From: Halosimplex aquaticum
Lineage (GTDB): Archaea > Halobacteriota > Halobacteria > Halobacteriales > Haloarculaceae
Reading direction: 5' to 3'
Length of the DNA: 64,000 nucleotides
NCBI RefSeq assembly: GCF_028747785.1
Contig: NZ_CP118158.1
Location: forward strand, 2,170,001 to 2,234,000
The notes below the pieces were generated by a model that worked only from the letters and a program-made list of their open reading frames with translations, was not told where the DNA came from and ran no database searches. The stretch's first letter is position 1; each line of letters starts with the position of its first letter. A program made the position numbers and the translations under genes. Shown here piece by piece: positions 44,216 through 52,704 of this stretch.

Positions 44216-44905
44216 GTGGAATCGCCGTTCGACGTTCTCTCGGTTGCCCCCGACGCCGACGAGGAGGAGATAAAGGAGGCCTACCGGGAGCGGATCAAAG
44301 AGGCGCACCCCGACCACGGGGGATCGGCCCGCGAATTCCAGCTCGTGAGGGCCGCCTACGAGGAGATCAAGAACGGAGACGCCGCGGTTGACGGCGAAGC
44401 GGACGGCGGTGACGGGGGAATCACCGGCGAGGCCGCGGACGGAGAGGCCCGCGAACCGGAGCGCGAGGAGCCGCGGCGGACCCAGCGCTGTCGAGTCGAG
44501 TACCTCAACTACGAGGTGCTGGACGACCACGGCTGGGACATCGACGACGAGGACCTCTTCGAGGAGGCGGCGAACGGAGGGCTGGACAGGGAAGACTACG
44601 GCCAGTTCTGGGTGCGGCCGCGCGAGTCGCTGCTCGAAGCGGCCGAGCGACACGGGTTCGCCTGGCCGTTCGCCTGCCGGGGGGGCGCCTGCGCCAACTG
44701 CGCGATCATCATCCTCGAAGGGGAGATGCGGACCCGCGTCGATCACGTGCTCCCGCCGGAGATGCTCGACAAGGGATTCCAGCTCTCGTGCAACGGGATG
44801 CCGGTCTCCGACGAGTTGCAGGTACTCTACAACGTCAAGCACATGCCGGAACTGGAGGAGTTGCTCCTCCCGCCGCGGCCGTGGGAACAAGCGCACGACG
44901 ACTGA
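44216..44905 (+). CDS. J-domain / [2Fe-2S] ferredoxin fusion protein
   Basis: A 229-aa two-domain protein. Residues ~2-50 form a DnaJ domain (SPFDVLSVAPDADEEEIKEAYRERIKEAHPDHGG) with the HPD triad that stimulates Hsp70. A ~40-residue Gly/Asp/Glu/Ala linker follows. Residues ~100-229 are a haloarchaeal plant-type ferredoxin with the acidic insertion (YLNYEVLDDHGWDIDDEDLFEEAA) and cluster ligands CRGGACANC plus a later Cys in FQLSCNG. The combination suggests an electron carrier that recruits DnaK, perhaps in Fe-S handling; a SufU-type scaffold gene lies 2.4 kb away. GTG start. Confidence 0.85.
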   Translation: MESPFDVLSVAPDADEEEIKEAYRERIKEAHPDHGGSAREFQLVRAAYEEIKNGDAAVDGEADGGDGGITGEAADGEAREPEREEPRRTQRCRVEYLNYEVLDDHGWDIDDEDLFEEAANGGLDREDYGQFWVRPRESLLEAAERHGFAWPFACRGGACANCAIIILEGEMRTRVDHVLPPEMLDKGFQLSCNGMPVSDELQVLYNVKHMPELEELLLPPRPWEQAHDD

Positions 44906-44966
44906 GTGTGGGACGGAGAGGCACGCCACCACGAGGCTTTTGTGCCGATGCGGCGACCCGCCCGAC

Positions 44967-45734
44967 GTGACACACTGGACCGACCGGCTCTTTCGCGAGC
45001 AGGCGGACCTGTTCGCGGATAGCTTCGAGGACATGTTCGAGGCGGCCGACGAAGCGGTCGACGCGCTGCTCGACCTATTGGCCGAAGAATACGACTGTGA
45101 TCCCGAGCAATCGCTGGATATCGCCTGCGGCGTCGGCCGGCACGTGCTCGCGTTCGCCGACCGCGGCGTCGACGCGGAGGGGCTCGACTTCTCCGCCGAG
45201 TTCGTCGGGCGAGCGCGCGAGCGGGCGAGCGACCGCGGGCTGGGCGACCGGACGGAGTTCCACGTGGCCGACATGCGCGACCTGGGCGAGTGGTCGGGCT
45301 CGTACGACCTGATCACGGTCTTCTGGAACTCGCTGGGGTACTACGGGCGGGAGACGGACCTGCAGGTCCTCGCCGACGCTCGCGAGCTGCTGGCCGAGGA
45401 CGGCGTGCTAGTCGTCGAGCAGTCGAACCGTGACTTCTTCCTGCGGAACTTCGACGCGGCGACCGTCAGTGAGGACGACGACCGCTTCTCGGTGTACCGC
45501 CAGGAGTTCGACGTCGAGACCGGCCGGTTCTCGACGCGTATCGACGTCTTCGACGCGGCGGGAGAAGGGTACGACTACGTCGACCGGATGGAGTGGGAGA
45601 ACAGGCTCTACGCGCCGCCGGTGCTCCGGGAGCTCTGCGAGGACGCGGGATTCGAGGACGTGGCACTGTTCGGCGGGTTCGACGGGGGCGACCTGTCGCT
45701 GGAGTCGGAGACGGTCGTGACGATAGCGCGGTGA
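44967..45734 (+). CDS. Class I SAM-dependent methyltransferase
   Basis: A 255-aa methyltransferase starting with GTG (VTHWTDRLFREQADLFADSFEDMFEAAD). Motif I is SLDIACGVGRHVLAFADRG (~50), strand 2 ends DAEGLDFSAEFV, then FHVADMRDLGEWSGSYDLITVFWNSLGYYG, and a C-terminal VEQSNRDFFLRNF and substrate-binding region. The acceptor is unknown. It is 61 nt after the ferredoxin gene on the same strand. Confidence 0.82.
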   Translation: MTHWTDRLFREQADLFADSFEDMFEAADEAVDALLDLLAEEYDCDPEQSLDIACGVGRHVLAFADRGVDAEGLDFSAEFVGRARERASDRGLGDRTEFHVADMRDLGEWSGSYDLITVFWNSLGYYGRETDLQVLADARELLAEDGVLVVEQSNRDFFLRNFDAATVSEDDDRFSVYRQEFDVETGRFSTRIDVFDAAGEGYDYVDRMEWENRLYAPPVLRELCEDAGFEDVALFGGFDGGDLSLESETVVTIAR

Positions 45735-45828
45735 ACGTTCGGAACGGTGCAGTCGGGCGGGAGCGCGGTGGACGGTCCGGGAGTACGGTGAGCAGTCGCG
45801 GCGCGACAGCGCGACGGGAGCCGCCCGC

Positions 45829-47082
45829 TCACCCGCCGCCGAACTCCCAGCCGGCGCTCTCGAGGCGTTTCTCCTCGACGCGGTCGAGCGCCTCTTCGTA
45901 CGGGTCGGCCTCGTGGTGCGGCCGCTCGGCCGCGAGGTCGCGGGCGCGCTCGAACCAGGCCTCCGCGTCCTCGTAGCGGTCGCCGGCTTCGTCGTCGTCG
46001 GCGCTGTCGTCGCCCTCGCGTTCGAGGGCGGCGGCGTGTGCACTCATCGCTTCGAGCAGCCCCGCCGTCACCCACGTCAGCTGGTATTCGAGGGCGTCCT
46101 CGGAGACGGGCGCGTACCCGTTCCAGCCCGCGTCGGTCGCGGCGCGGTAGCGGTCGAACGCTTCCTCCCAGGCGTCGACGGCGACCGTCGCATCCTCCGC
46201 CGAGAGCGCCGTCTCGCAGCGCCCCGCGGCGTCGTCGAGGAACCCTTCCCCGGCCGCGCGGAGGTCGGACTCGAGGGAGTCCAGTCGGTCCGCGGCGCCC
46301 TCTGGCGGGTGGTCGACGTCGTCGAGGGACTCGCGGGCCTCCTCGATGGCCTCGGCGGCGTCGACGTAGGCCTCGCAGGCCTCGCCGTAGTCCCCGTCTT
46401 CGAGCGCCGTCTCGACCGTCTCGTAGGCGGACACGGCGCGGTCGAGCCACGCGGTCACTGTGGTGTGTTCGAGCTCCTCGACGACCGCGTTGACCTCCGT
46501 GCGGATCTTCTGCTCGGGGGCGCGGTCCTCGCGGGTCGCACAGCGCCGGGCCTGCGAGAACTGCGAGCGCGCCGAGAGCGCGTGCTGGTTCGGGTCCTTG
46601 CCCCGCTGGCACGCGTCCTCATAGGCGGCGATGGCGTCGCGGGCGTGCGCGAGCGCCGCGGCCATGTCGGACCACGACGAGCCGACGGCATCGATGTAGT
46701 CCTCCGCTTCCTCGACGTCGCCCTCGTCGGGGTCGAAGACGACCGTCTCGTCGTCGGTCTGGACCTCGAGCTTGCTGTTGAGTAGGCCCTTGCGGACGTG
46801 GCTCGTCTCGAGGTCGGTCAGCTCGAAGGCGATCTCGGGCTCCTCGGGCTTGTCGCCGAGGATCCACAGCACCCGTTCGTCGGTGACGAGCATGTACGCG
46901 CCGTGGTCGCCGCTCGATTCGATCGTCGTCGTTCGACCGTCCTGCGTGTGTTCTATCGTCCCGTCGTTAGCGAGCGCGTGCGCTAACTGCTCGCCCTCTC
47001 GCAACATGTCCCCCAGATGCTCCGCGTCGGCGTCCCCCGACCCGGACCCACCGGATATGGCGTCGTTGACTCGGTCGAACAT
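45829..47082 (-). CDS. PH-like domain plus helical repeat protein, function unknown
   Basis: A 417-aa acidic cytoplasmic protein. Residues ~35-130 form a bacterial-PH-like domain (HGAYMLVTDERVLWILG, IAFELTDLETSHVRKGLLNSKLEVQT). Residues ~140-417 are all helical, with repeated Glu/Ala/Tyr-rich helices (SAYETVETALEDGDYGEACEAYVDAAEAIEEARESLDDVD) like TPR-type hairpins. No enzyme motif, signal or membrane segment. It may be a scaffold. It converges with the methyltransferase gene. Confidence 0.72.
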   Translation of the reverse strand: MFDRVNDAISGGSGSGDADAEHLGDMLREGEQLAHALANDGTIEHTQDGRTTTIESSGDHGAYMLVTDERVLWILGDKPEEPEIAFELTDLETSHVRKGLLNSKLEVQTDDETVVFDPDEGDVEEAEDYIDAVGSSWSDMAAALAHARDAIAAYEDACQRGKDPNQHALSARSQFSQARRCATREDRAPEQKIRTEVNAVVEELEHTTVTAWLDRAVSAYETVETALEDGDYGEACEAYVDAAEAIEEARESLDDVDHPPEGAADRLDSLESDLRAAGEGFLDDAAGRCETALSAEDATVAVDAWEEAFDRYRAATDAGWNGYAPVSEDALEYQLTWVTAGLLEAMSAHAAALEREGDDSADDDEAGDRYEDAEAWFERARDLAAERPHHEADPYEEALDRVEEKRLESAGWEFGGG

Positions 47083-47273
47083 TGCCCTGTTTCCTTGCCC
47101 CTATTTCTGCGAGGGTAGGTAATAAACTTCGGTGTAGGTTCACGACGTGAAACAACCGCTTGATCGGCTGTGGCGGACGTCTGTTCGGAGTCCACGCCGG
47201 CCCGACCGGCGCGGCCGTGCGAAGCGCTCCCTCGGAATCCTTTTCCGCGGATAGAGCATATCGTCTGGCAACA

Positions 47274-47705
47274 ATGGGCATCGGCGGATCGGACATGTAC
47301 CGACAGCAGATCCTCGACCACTACAAGAACCCCCGGAACTTCGGGGAGATCGAGGACGCCACGTTCACCCACGTCGGCGAGAACCCGATGTGCGGCGACA
47401 CCATCGAGATGGACGTCGTGCTCGACGACGACGAGGAAGTCATCGAGCGCGTCGCCTTCCGCGGCGACGGCTGCGCCATCTCGCAGGCGTCCGCTTCGAT
47501 GCTCTCGGAGCAGCTCACGGGCATGCCCGTCGAGGATCTGGAGGAGATGGACAGGGACGACGTGATCGACATGCTCGGCGTCGATATCTCGCCGATGCGC
47601 GTCAAGTGCGCCGTCCTCGCCGAGAAGGTCGCACAGGACGGCGCGGAGATCTACTTCGGCGAGAAAAACGTCGACAAGACGACGACCGAGGACGACGAGG
47701 AATAA
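47274..47705 (+). CDS. sufU: SufU/IscU-type Fe-S cluster scaffold protein
   Basis: A 143-aa scaffold protein. Its three cluster-binding Cys are visible in NPMCGD (~40), GDGCAIS (~68) and VKCAVLAEKV (~110), with the SufU-like insertion between them. It starts MGIGGSDMYRQQILDHYKNPRNFGEIED. It probably accepts sulfur from a cysteine desulfurase such as the SufS coded at 54.7-56.0 kb. Start ATG 47274 excludes a 38-codon upstream extension without family likeness. Confidence 0.93.
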   Translation: MGIGGSDMYRQQILDHYKNPRNFGEIEDATFTHVGENPMCGDTIEMDVVLDDDEEVIERVAFRGDGCAISQASASMLSEQLTGMPVEDLEEMDRDDVIDMLGVDISPMRVKCAVLAEKVAQDGAEIYFGEKNVDKTTTEDDEE

Positions 47706-47776
47706 GCCGGCGCGAGCACTCGGATATTTTCCGGCCGAATCGCCGGCCGCGGACGCGATTTCTTCAGGCGGAGCCC

Positions 47777-48217
47777 TCAGCTCACGTCGTCGGGTTCGAC
47801 CACGGTCGTCTCGTCGTCGATGCCGTGGTCGATCTCGACGGCGTGGCGGGTGTGTCTGGCGTGGATCTTCGCCCAGCGCTCGGCGGCGTGGCGGACGAGG
47901 TGTTCGGAGCCTTCCGGACAGCGGCGACACTCCGCGAGCCAGGTGGTCACGTCGTCGGGGAAGTGGCCCGTGTGACGCTTGTGGTCGAGCGCGAACTGTT
48001 CGACCGCCTGGTTCCCGACGCCGAGGTCGTCGAGTTCGTAACCGAGGTCCCACTCTCGGTCGCAGCGCGAGCAACTGACCGTCGGCGTGTCGTCGAGCTC
48101 CGTCACCGACGGAGCGCCGCCTTCGGGATCGCCGTCATCGGGGCCGTCGCGACCGGGTCCGGGGCCACCCCGTCCCTCGTCGGGATCGCCGTCCCCGCCG
48201 TGAGTATCGTCTGGCAC
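47777..48217 (-). CDS. Small protein with two Cys pairs, unknown function
   Basis: A 146-aa protein. The N-terminal ~40 residues are Gly/Asp/Pro-rich and disordered. Two zinc-ribbon-like Cys pairs (SCSRCDREWDLGYEL, ~48; ECRRCPEGSEHL, ~92) flank a segment rich in His (ALDHKRHTGHF), followed by HAAERWAKIHARHTRHAV. Zinc binding is likely. No known family recognised. It is divergent from the MFS gene. Confidence 0.65.
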   Translation of the reverse strand: MPDDTHGGDGDPDEGRGGPGPGRDGPDDGDPEGGAPSVTELDDTPTVSCSRCDREWDLGYELDDLGVGNQAVEQFALDHKRHTGHFPDDVTTWLAECRRCPEGSEHLVRHAAERWAKIHARHTRHAVEIDHGIDDETTVVEPDDVS

Positions 48218-48430
48218 GGCCGACCGTTGTGCCGCGACGGCCTTGTCTCTGTTGGGGTCGGCCGAAACCGGGACGTATTTCCCCGCGAACGCGCCTCCAC
48301 CGACAACGACGCAGATGACGCGACCGTTCGCCCGAAGCGACGCGCGCGAGCCCCCACGCCGCGCAGCGGCGGGACCGGCCCGACGAGCCCCGGGTCCGGC
48401 CCGACGAGCGACCGGAGCGGGAGGGCGACC

Positions 48431-49711
48431 GTGGTAGTCCCCGACCGGTACGCGCGCTTCGACGCGCTCGCGCTGACCGCGCTGGTGTGGTTCCTCGGGA
48501 AGTTCCTCCGGTACGCGTTCCCGCCGCTATTTGGAACGCTCGGGTCGACCTACGGCGTCTCACGGACCGTCCTCGGGAGCGCGTTCACCGGGCTGATGCT
48601 CGTCTACGCGGCGATGCAGTTCCCCTCGGGACTGCTGGCCGACCGGCTCGGGTCGGTGCGGGTGATCACCGCCGGGGCGCTGGTTGCCGCGGCCGCCGCG
48701 CTCGCGCTCGCCGTCGACGCCCCGCTGTGGGTGCTGATCGGCGCGATGGCGCTCGTCGGCGCGGGCACGGGGACATACAAGACGGTCGGCGTCAGCCTGC
48801 TCTCGCGGGCCTACCCCGCCCGGACGGGTCGGGCGCTCGGCATCTTCGACACGTTCGGGACGTTCGGCGGCGTCGCGGCGCCCGCGGCAGTCGTCGTCGC
48901 CTCGGGACTCCCCGCGGCGTTCGGCGCCCCGTGGCGCTCGCTGTTCCTCGCCGCCGGCGTCGTCGGCGTCGGCCTCGCCGTCGGATTCGCCCGCGTCGTC
49001 CCGAGGCGGCTGCCCGACGAGCCCGCCGGCGCCGCCGCGAACGGCGCCGGTCCGGCCGACGGTGAGCCCGCGTCGGCCGACGACGTGACCGGGTCGGCCG
49101 CCGACGGATCCGGGGACGGCGGCGTCCCGCTGGGCGCCTACGTCGCGCTGTTCCGGGACCGCCGGTTCGCGCTGTTCGTCGTCGTCACGATCTGCTTCTC
49201 GTTCGCGTACAACGGCGCGGTCGCCTTCCTGCCGCTGTACCTCGCCGAGGAGACCGCCGTCTCGGAGGCGACGGCGAACTTGCTGTTCAGCGTCCTCTTC
49301 GTCGTCAGCCTCGTGCAACTGGTCACCGGCGAGGCGAGCGACCGGGTCGGCGTCGAGGCCATCCTCGCGCTGACGCTCGGCGTCGCGACCGCCGGGCTGC
49401 TGGCCGTGCTGGCGCTCTCGGCGACCGGCGGCCCCGTCGTCCTCGGCGGCGCGGTCGTCCTGCTCGGCCTCGGCGCCCACGGCTACCGGCCCGTCCGCGG
49501 CGCGTACATGATGTCGGTGGTCCCCGAGTCGGTCGCCGGCGGGAGCCTCGGCGTCGTCCGGACGCTCCTGATGGCCGCCGGCGCCGTCTCGCCCGCTATC
49601 GTGGGATACCTCTCCGAGACGGCCGGCTTCGGTACCGCGTTCCAGTTGCTCGCGGCCGCGCTCGTCGCGGCGACGGCGCTGTCGCTCGTGCTCTGGGCGC
49701 TCGGTCGGTAG
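48431..49711 (+). CDS. MFS transporter
   Basis: A 426-aa protein with 12 predicted membrane segments in two halves separated by a charged loop near residue 215. The MFS motif A is visible as GLLADRLGSVRV (~65), motif C-like GAGTGTYKTVGVSLLSRAYPARTGRALG (~110), and the second-half motif ASDRVGVEAILAL. Substrate unknown. The start is uncertain: GTG 48431 ([18 protein letters not shown]) just precedes the first helix; an in-frame GTG at 48200 would add 77 charged, unlikely residues and overlap the divergent gene. Confidence 0.82.
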   Translation: MVVPDRYARFDALALTALVWFLGKFLRYAFPPLFGTLGSTYGVSRTVLGSAFTGLMLVYAAMQFPSGLLADRLGSVRVITAGALVAAAAALALAVDAPLWVLIGAMALVGAGTGTYKTVGVSLLSRAYPARTGRALGIFDTFGTFGGVAAPAAVVVASGLPAAFGAPWRSLFLAAGVVGVGLAVGFARVVPRRLPDEPAGAAANGAGPADGEPASADDVTGSAADGSGDGGVPLGAYVALFRDRRFALFVVVTICFSFAYNGAVAFLPLYLAEETAVSEATANLLFSVLFVVSLVQLVTGEASDRVGVEAILALTLGVATAGLLAVLALSATGGPVVLGGAVVLLGLGAHGYRPVRGAYMMSVVPESVAGGSLGVVRTLLMAAGAVSPAIVGYLSETAGFGTAFQLLAAALVAATALSLVLWALGR

Positions 49712-49712
49712 T

Positions 49713-49872
49713 CTACTCGTAGTCGTCCCACGCCAGGCCGGTCCCGACCGCGGCGACGCCGCCGTCAACGCGCAGGGTCGTGCCCGCCACGAACGACGCC
49801 TCCTCGGAGGCCAGGGGCGATGGCGTCCGCGACCTCCGGTGGTTCGGCCGTCCGCGTGTTGTAGCTACCGGC
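49713..49872 (-). pseudogene. C-terminal remnant of a short-chain dehydrogenase (SDR), frameshifted
   Basis: Two adjoining minus-strand frames spell the end of an SDR: NTRTAEPPEVADAIA in one and LASEEASFVAGTTLRVDGG, ending AWDDYE before the stop at 49713-49715, in the other. In intact SDRs these form one stretch (EVADAIAFLAS-x-E-A-S-F-V-x-G). At the joint GCCCCTGGCC stands where GCC-TTC-CTG-GCC is expected, a loss of two bases. The N-terminal ~200 residues, including the catalytic Tyr-x-x-x-Lys, are gone; the VOC gene begins directly upstream. This is decayed residue, not a sequencing slip alone. Confidence 0.78.
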
Positions 49873-49875
49873 GCC

Positions 49876-50232
49876 TCACTCGTACTCGGTGACACAGAAC
49901 CCGTTGCCCTCCGGGTCCTCCAGCACGGTCCACGTCGCGGTGTAGCCCTCGCCGGATTCGGTCTTCGTCTCGCGGACGGACGCTCCCAACTCGGTGAGGC
50001 GCTCGACGGCCGTCGCCCGGTCCGCGGCGGCGAAGTCGAGGTGGATCGGCAGGTCCCGCTCGGTGCCTTTCGGCATCTCCTTGAACAGGAGCGCTGGACC
50101 GCGCTCCCGGTCGACGATCTCCGAGTCGAACGACGGGAGGTCGCGCCGCTCGCCGTCGACCGCCCGCTGCCAGAACGTCGCGAGTTCCTCCGGGTCCTCA
50201 CAAGCGAAGGTAATATGTTCTAACTCGATCAT
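49876..50232 (-). CDS. VOC-superfamily (glyoxalase-like) protein
   Basis: A 118-aa protein with the two beta-alpha-beta-beta-beta modules of the vicinal oxygen chelate fold: MIELEHITFACEDPEELATFWQ and TATWTVLEDPEGNGFCVTEYE. The second module's EDPEGNGFCV is the family signature. Metal ligands (His7, Glu near the C-terminus) are plausible. Glyoxalase, dioxygenase or resistance roles cannot be separated by eye. It lies next to an SDR remnant with which it might once have shared an operon. Confidence 0.82.
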   Translation of the reverse strand: MIELEHITFACEDPEELATFWQRAVDGERRDLPSFDSEIVDRERGPALLFKEMPKGTERDLPIHLDFAAADRATAVERLTELGASVRETKTESGEGYTATWTVLEDPEGNGFCVTEYE

Positions 50233-50342
50233 GCAACTCGCTCATCACTCGGCCGCGGAAAGCAGCTGTCGATACCGGCGAATAGTGAAAAATCGGTGTC
50301 AGAAACGGGCAGCGTCGGACGGTACGGGAGGGGAATCGACCG

Positions 50343-52358
50343 TCAGGCCAGGAAGACGTGTCGCGGGCGGTCGGCGAGGACCTCGCGGCCCCAGGCGACG
50401 GTCTCGCGGAAGTCCTCGGAGCGGAAGAAGGCCATGGCGTCTTCCTTCGCGTCCCAGCGGCTGGCGATGAACATGTCGGTGTCGTCCTCGCGGTTTTCCA
50501 GCAGGGCGGTCTCGCGGTGGCCGTCCATCGCCGCGAGCGCCTCGCCGACCTCGCCGAACGTGTCGACGAACTCCTCGCGGTAGTCGGGCTTGACCGTGTA
50601 GAACATCCCCATCGTGCCGAAGCCGTCGCGGTCCTGCGGGCGACCGACGATGCCCGGCAGGTCGGTGAGGAAGTCCGCGGCGGTGTCGGCGGCGCTCTCT
50701 GTGTCCCAGAGGCTGACGACGGCCGTCTTCCCGGAGTCGCCCGCGCGGTCCGTGTAGACCGCCGTCTTGACGTGCGTGTCGTAGCGGTCGAAGCCGTCGC
50801 GCAGGTCCGAGACCTCCGCGTCGAGCGTTTCGGGGTCGGCCTCGGAGTAGAGGACGAGCGCGTAGACGTCCTCGCCGTGAGGCTGGCCGGCGTAGACGCC
50901 CTCGTCGACCAGTTCCTCGCGGATGTCGGCGGCGGTAGTGTCGTCGCTGGACTGCATTTCGGCGTCGGTCCCGGTTTCGCTCGCCCCGGAGTCGGCGGCC
51001 GCGTCGGCGTCGCCGAGCGGGCCGCGGGCGCTGTTGGTGACCGCGTCGATGTCCGTCAGGAAGCCCAGTGCGGTGTCGGCGGCGCGCTCGTTCGCCCAGA
51101 CGCTGACGACGGCGGTCTGGCCCTGGTTGGCGCGGACGCTCGTCAGGACGTGCGTGTCGTAGTGCTCGAAGTTCCCGCGGAGGCCGTCGACCTCGTCGAC
51201 GAGCGCCTCGGCGTCCGCGTCGGCGTAGCAGACCAGCCCGTAGTCGCCGCCGTCGTACTCCTCGGGGTAGACGCCGAAGTTCGCGAGCGTTCGACCCATC
51301 TCCTCGGCGTCGAGCCCGTCGACGCTGTCGTCGTCGGTCTCCTGCTGGACGGCCGCCGGCGGGCCGCCGCTTGCGCCACCGTCGTTCGATTCGGACACGG
51401 CCTCGGCGGATGCGGCCGCGTCGTCGGCAGCGGCCGCATCGGGCGACGCCGCCGCGCCGTCGCCGTGCGTACTCTGTCCGGCGTCGCCGCCGTGTCCGTT
51501 GGCGTGGCTGGCGGTCGACGCGCTGGCGTGTGCGGCCCGTTCGCCGTCGCTTTCTGCCGCGGCGTCGCTAGTGGGGACGTGCTCACCGGCGAGGTAGGCG
51601 TCGAGATCCGCGGGCGGGAACTTGCGGCCGACGTAGAAGGGACCGAACTCGGCGAACTTTGACGAGGACGGGTCGAAGCGCATCTCGTAGAGCAGCTCCT
51701 TCACGTCGGTCACGTCGTCGGCCCAGAGGGTGACGCCCCACTCCCAGTCGTCGATGCCGACGGAGCCGGTGATCATCTGCTCGACCTTCCCGGCGTAGCC
51801 GCGGCCGATGTCGCCGTGGCTCGCCATGTGCTCGGCGCGCTCCTCGAAGGGCAGGTCGTACCAGTTCTGGTCGGGCTGGCGGCGCTTGGACATCGGGTAG
51901 AAGGAGACGTGCTCGCTGTCGGGGATCTCCGGGTGGAGCCGCGACTCGATGTACTGGGCGAGGCCGGAGTCGTCGTCGACTTCGCCGTCGAAGTACTCGC
52001 GGGCGCGCTCGCTGTAGCCCGACGCCTCCGTGACGGAGACGTACGAGTAGGTCTGCTCGGTGAACTGTGAGAACTCGGTGCGCTCGAACCGGCGTTCGAG
52101 GCGTTCAACGTCCGCCAGCGTCGGGCGGAGGTGCACGATCAGGAGGTCGGCTTTGTGTCCGACGACCGCGTAGAGGGCGGAGTCCCCCTCCTCGGCGTCG
52201 GCGACGGCCTCGGCGGACTGGAGGTGATCGACGACCTCGCCGAGCGCCCGTTCGCGGACGCGCTCCGGGGCGTCCTGCCAGGCCTCCCAGTCGACAGTCC
52301 GGAGGTCGTGGAGTGCGTACCAGCCCTCCTCCGTCTGCGGCGGCTCGCGTCTGACCAT
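50343..52358 (-). CDS. PitA-type heme protein: chlorite dismutase-like + repeated domain + ABM domain
   Basis: A 671-aa multidomain protein. Residues ~1-255 are a chlorite-dismutase/coproheme-decarboxylase-like domain: YPMSKRR with the Tyr of ChdC enzymes, NWYDLPFEER, MASHGDIGR with the probable heme-ligand His, and GSVGIDDWEWGVTLW. A ~90-residue Ala/Gly/Ser linker follows. Then two copies of a ~100-residue domain (VCYADADAEALVDEVDGL...HVLTSVRANQ and VLYSEADPETLDAEVSDL...HVKTAVYTDR), and a C-terminal antibiotic-biosynthesis-monooxygenase (ABM) domain. Haloarchaeal PitA proteins share Cld + ABM. The tandem middle pair is notable. Heme chemistry is inferred. Confidence 0.85.
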   Translation of the reverse strand: MVRREPPQTEEGWYALHDLRTVDWEAWQDAPERVRERALGEVVDHLQSAEAVADAEEGDSALYAVVGHKADLLIVHLRPTLADVERLERRFERTEFSQFTEQTYSYVSVTEASGYSERAREYFDGEVDDDSGLAQYIESRLHPEIPDSEHVSFYPMSKRRQPDQNWYDLPFEERAEHMASHGDIGRGYAGKVEQMITGSVGIDDWEWGVTLWADDVTDVKELLYEMRFDPSSSKFAEFGPFYVGRKFPPADLDAYLAGEHVPTSDAAAESDGERAAHASASTASHANGHGGDAGQSTHGDGAAASPDAAAADDAAASAEAVSESNDGGASGGPPAAVQQETDDDSVDGLDAEEMGRTLANFGVYPEEYDGGDYGLVCYADADAEALVDEVDGLRGNFEHYDTHVLTSVRANQGQTAVVSVWANERAADTALGFLTDIDAVTNSARGPLGDADAAADSGASETGTDAEMQSSDDTTAADIREELVDEGVYAGQPHGEDVYALVLYSEADPETLDAEVSDLRDGFDRYDTHVKTAVYTDRAGDSGKTAVVSLWDTESAADTAADFLTDLPGIVGRPQDRDGFGTMGMFYTVKPDYREEFVDTFGEVGEALAAMDGHRETALLENREDDTDMFIASRWDAKEDAMAFFRSEDFRETVAWGREVLADRPRHVFLA

Positions 52359-52475
52359 ACCGGAACTAGCGAGTCGTCGGTAAGGAAGCTTGCCTTTCCG
52401 GGACGGGGCACCAGTGGAGCGAAGGCGGTAGCGGAGCAGTAGCAGTAGCGGAGCGGCGGCGGGGCGGTCGAACGT

Positions 52476-52581
52476 CCGGCGCCGAAGGCGCCGGTTCACC
52501 GCCAGAGCAAGCTCTGACGAGCCTGCGGTCGTTCGCGGTGCTCACTCCCGCAGACACCGAACTCGCGCGGAGCGCGAGTTC
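52476..52581 (-). repeat. Module E, copy E5: four-hairpin block
   Basis: Nearly identical to E4 and E6: hairpins GGCGCC/GGCGCC, CAGAGCAAGCTCTG, CTGCGG/CCCGCAG and GAACTCGCGCGGAGCGCG. The last hairpin carries the centre CGGA, the exact reverse complement of the CTCC form in E4 and E6, and one base of the second hairpin differs (GCCAGAG for GTCAGAG). It abuts R5. Together with R5 it occupies most of a 346-bp gap between the PitA gene and the 52.7-kb protease; the remaining ~110 bp near 52359 show no feature. Confidence 0.85.
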
Positions 52582-52664
52582 GGCCTTTTTCACCCATGCT
52601 TTTGCCGGTCGGGTGCCCGCAGGGAGCGCAGCGACCGAGGACACCCGGCCGGGAAAAAGATGGT
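52582..52664 (-). repeat. Dispersed repeat module R, copy R5
   Basis: On the minus strand: CCATCTTTTTCCCGGCC, an inverted arm pair CGGGTG...CACCCGACC enclosing CGCTGCGCTCCC, then AAGCATGGGTGAAAAAGGCC (one base change in the AAAACATGGG block). The CCATCTTTTT end lies 41 nt from the start of the site-2 protease gene, facing away from it. With R6 it brackets that gene in inverted orientation. Confidence 0.82.
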
Positions 52665-52704
52665 AACCAAACCCTCTTGATGGGCAGGCCCATCACTCCG
52701 GGTA

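Noticed and set aside
48200..48430. Upstream GTG start for the MFS transporter.
   Set aside because: It would add a charged, Arg/Pro-rich stretch unlike any MFS N-terminus and would overlap the divergent Cys-pair gene.
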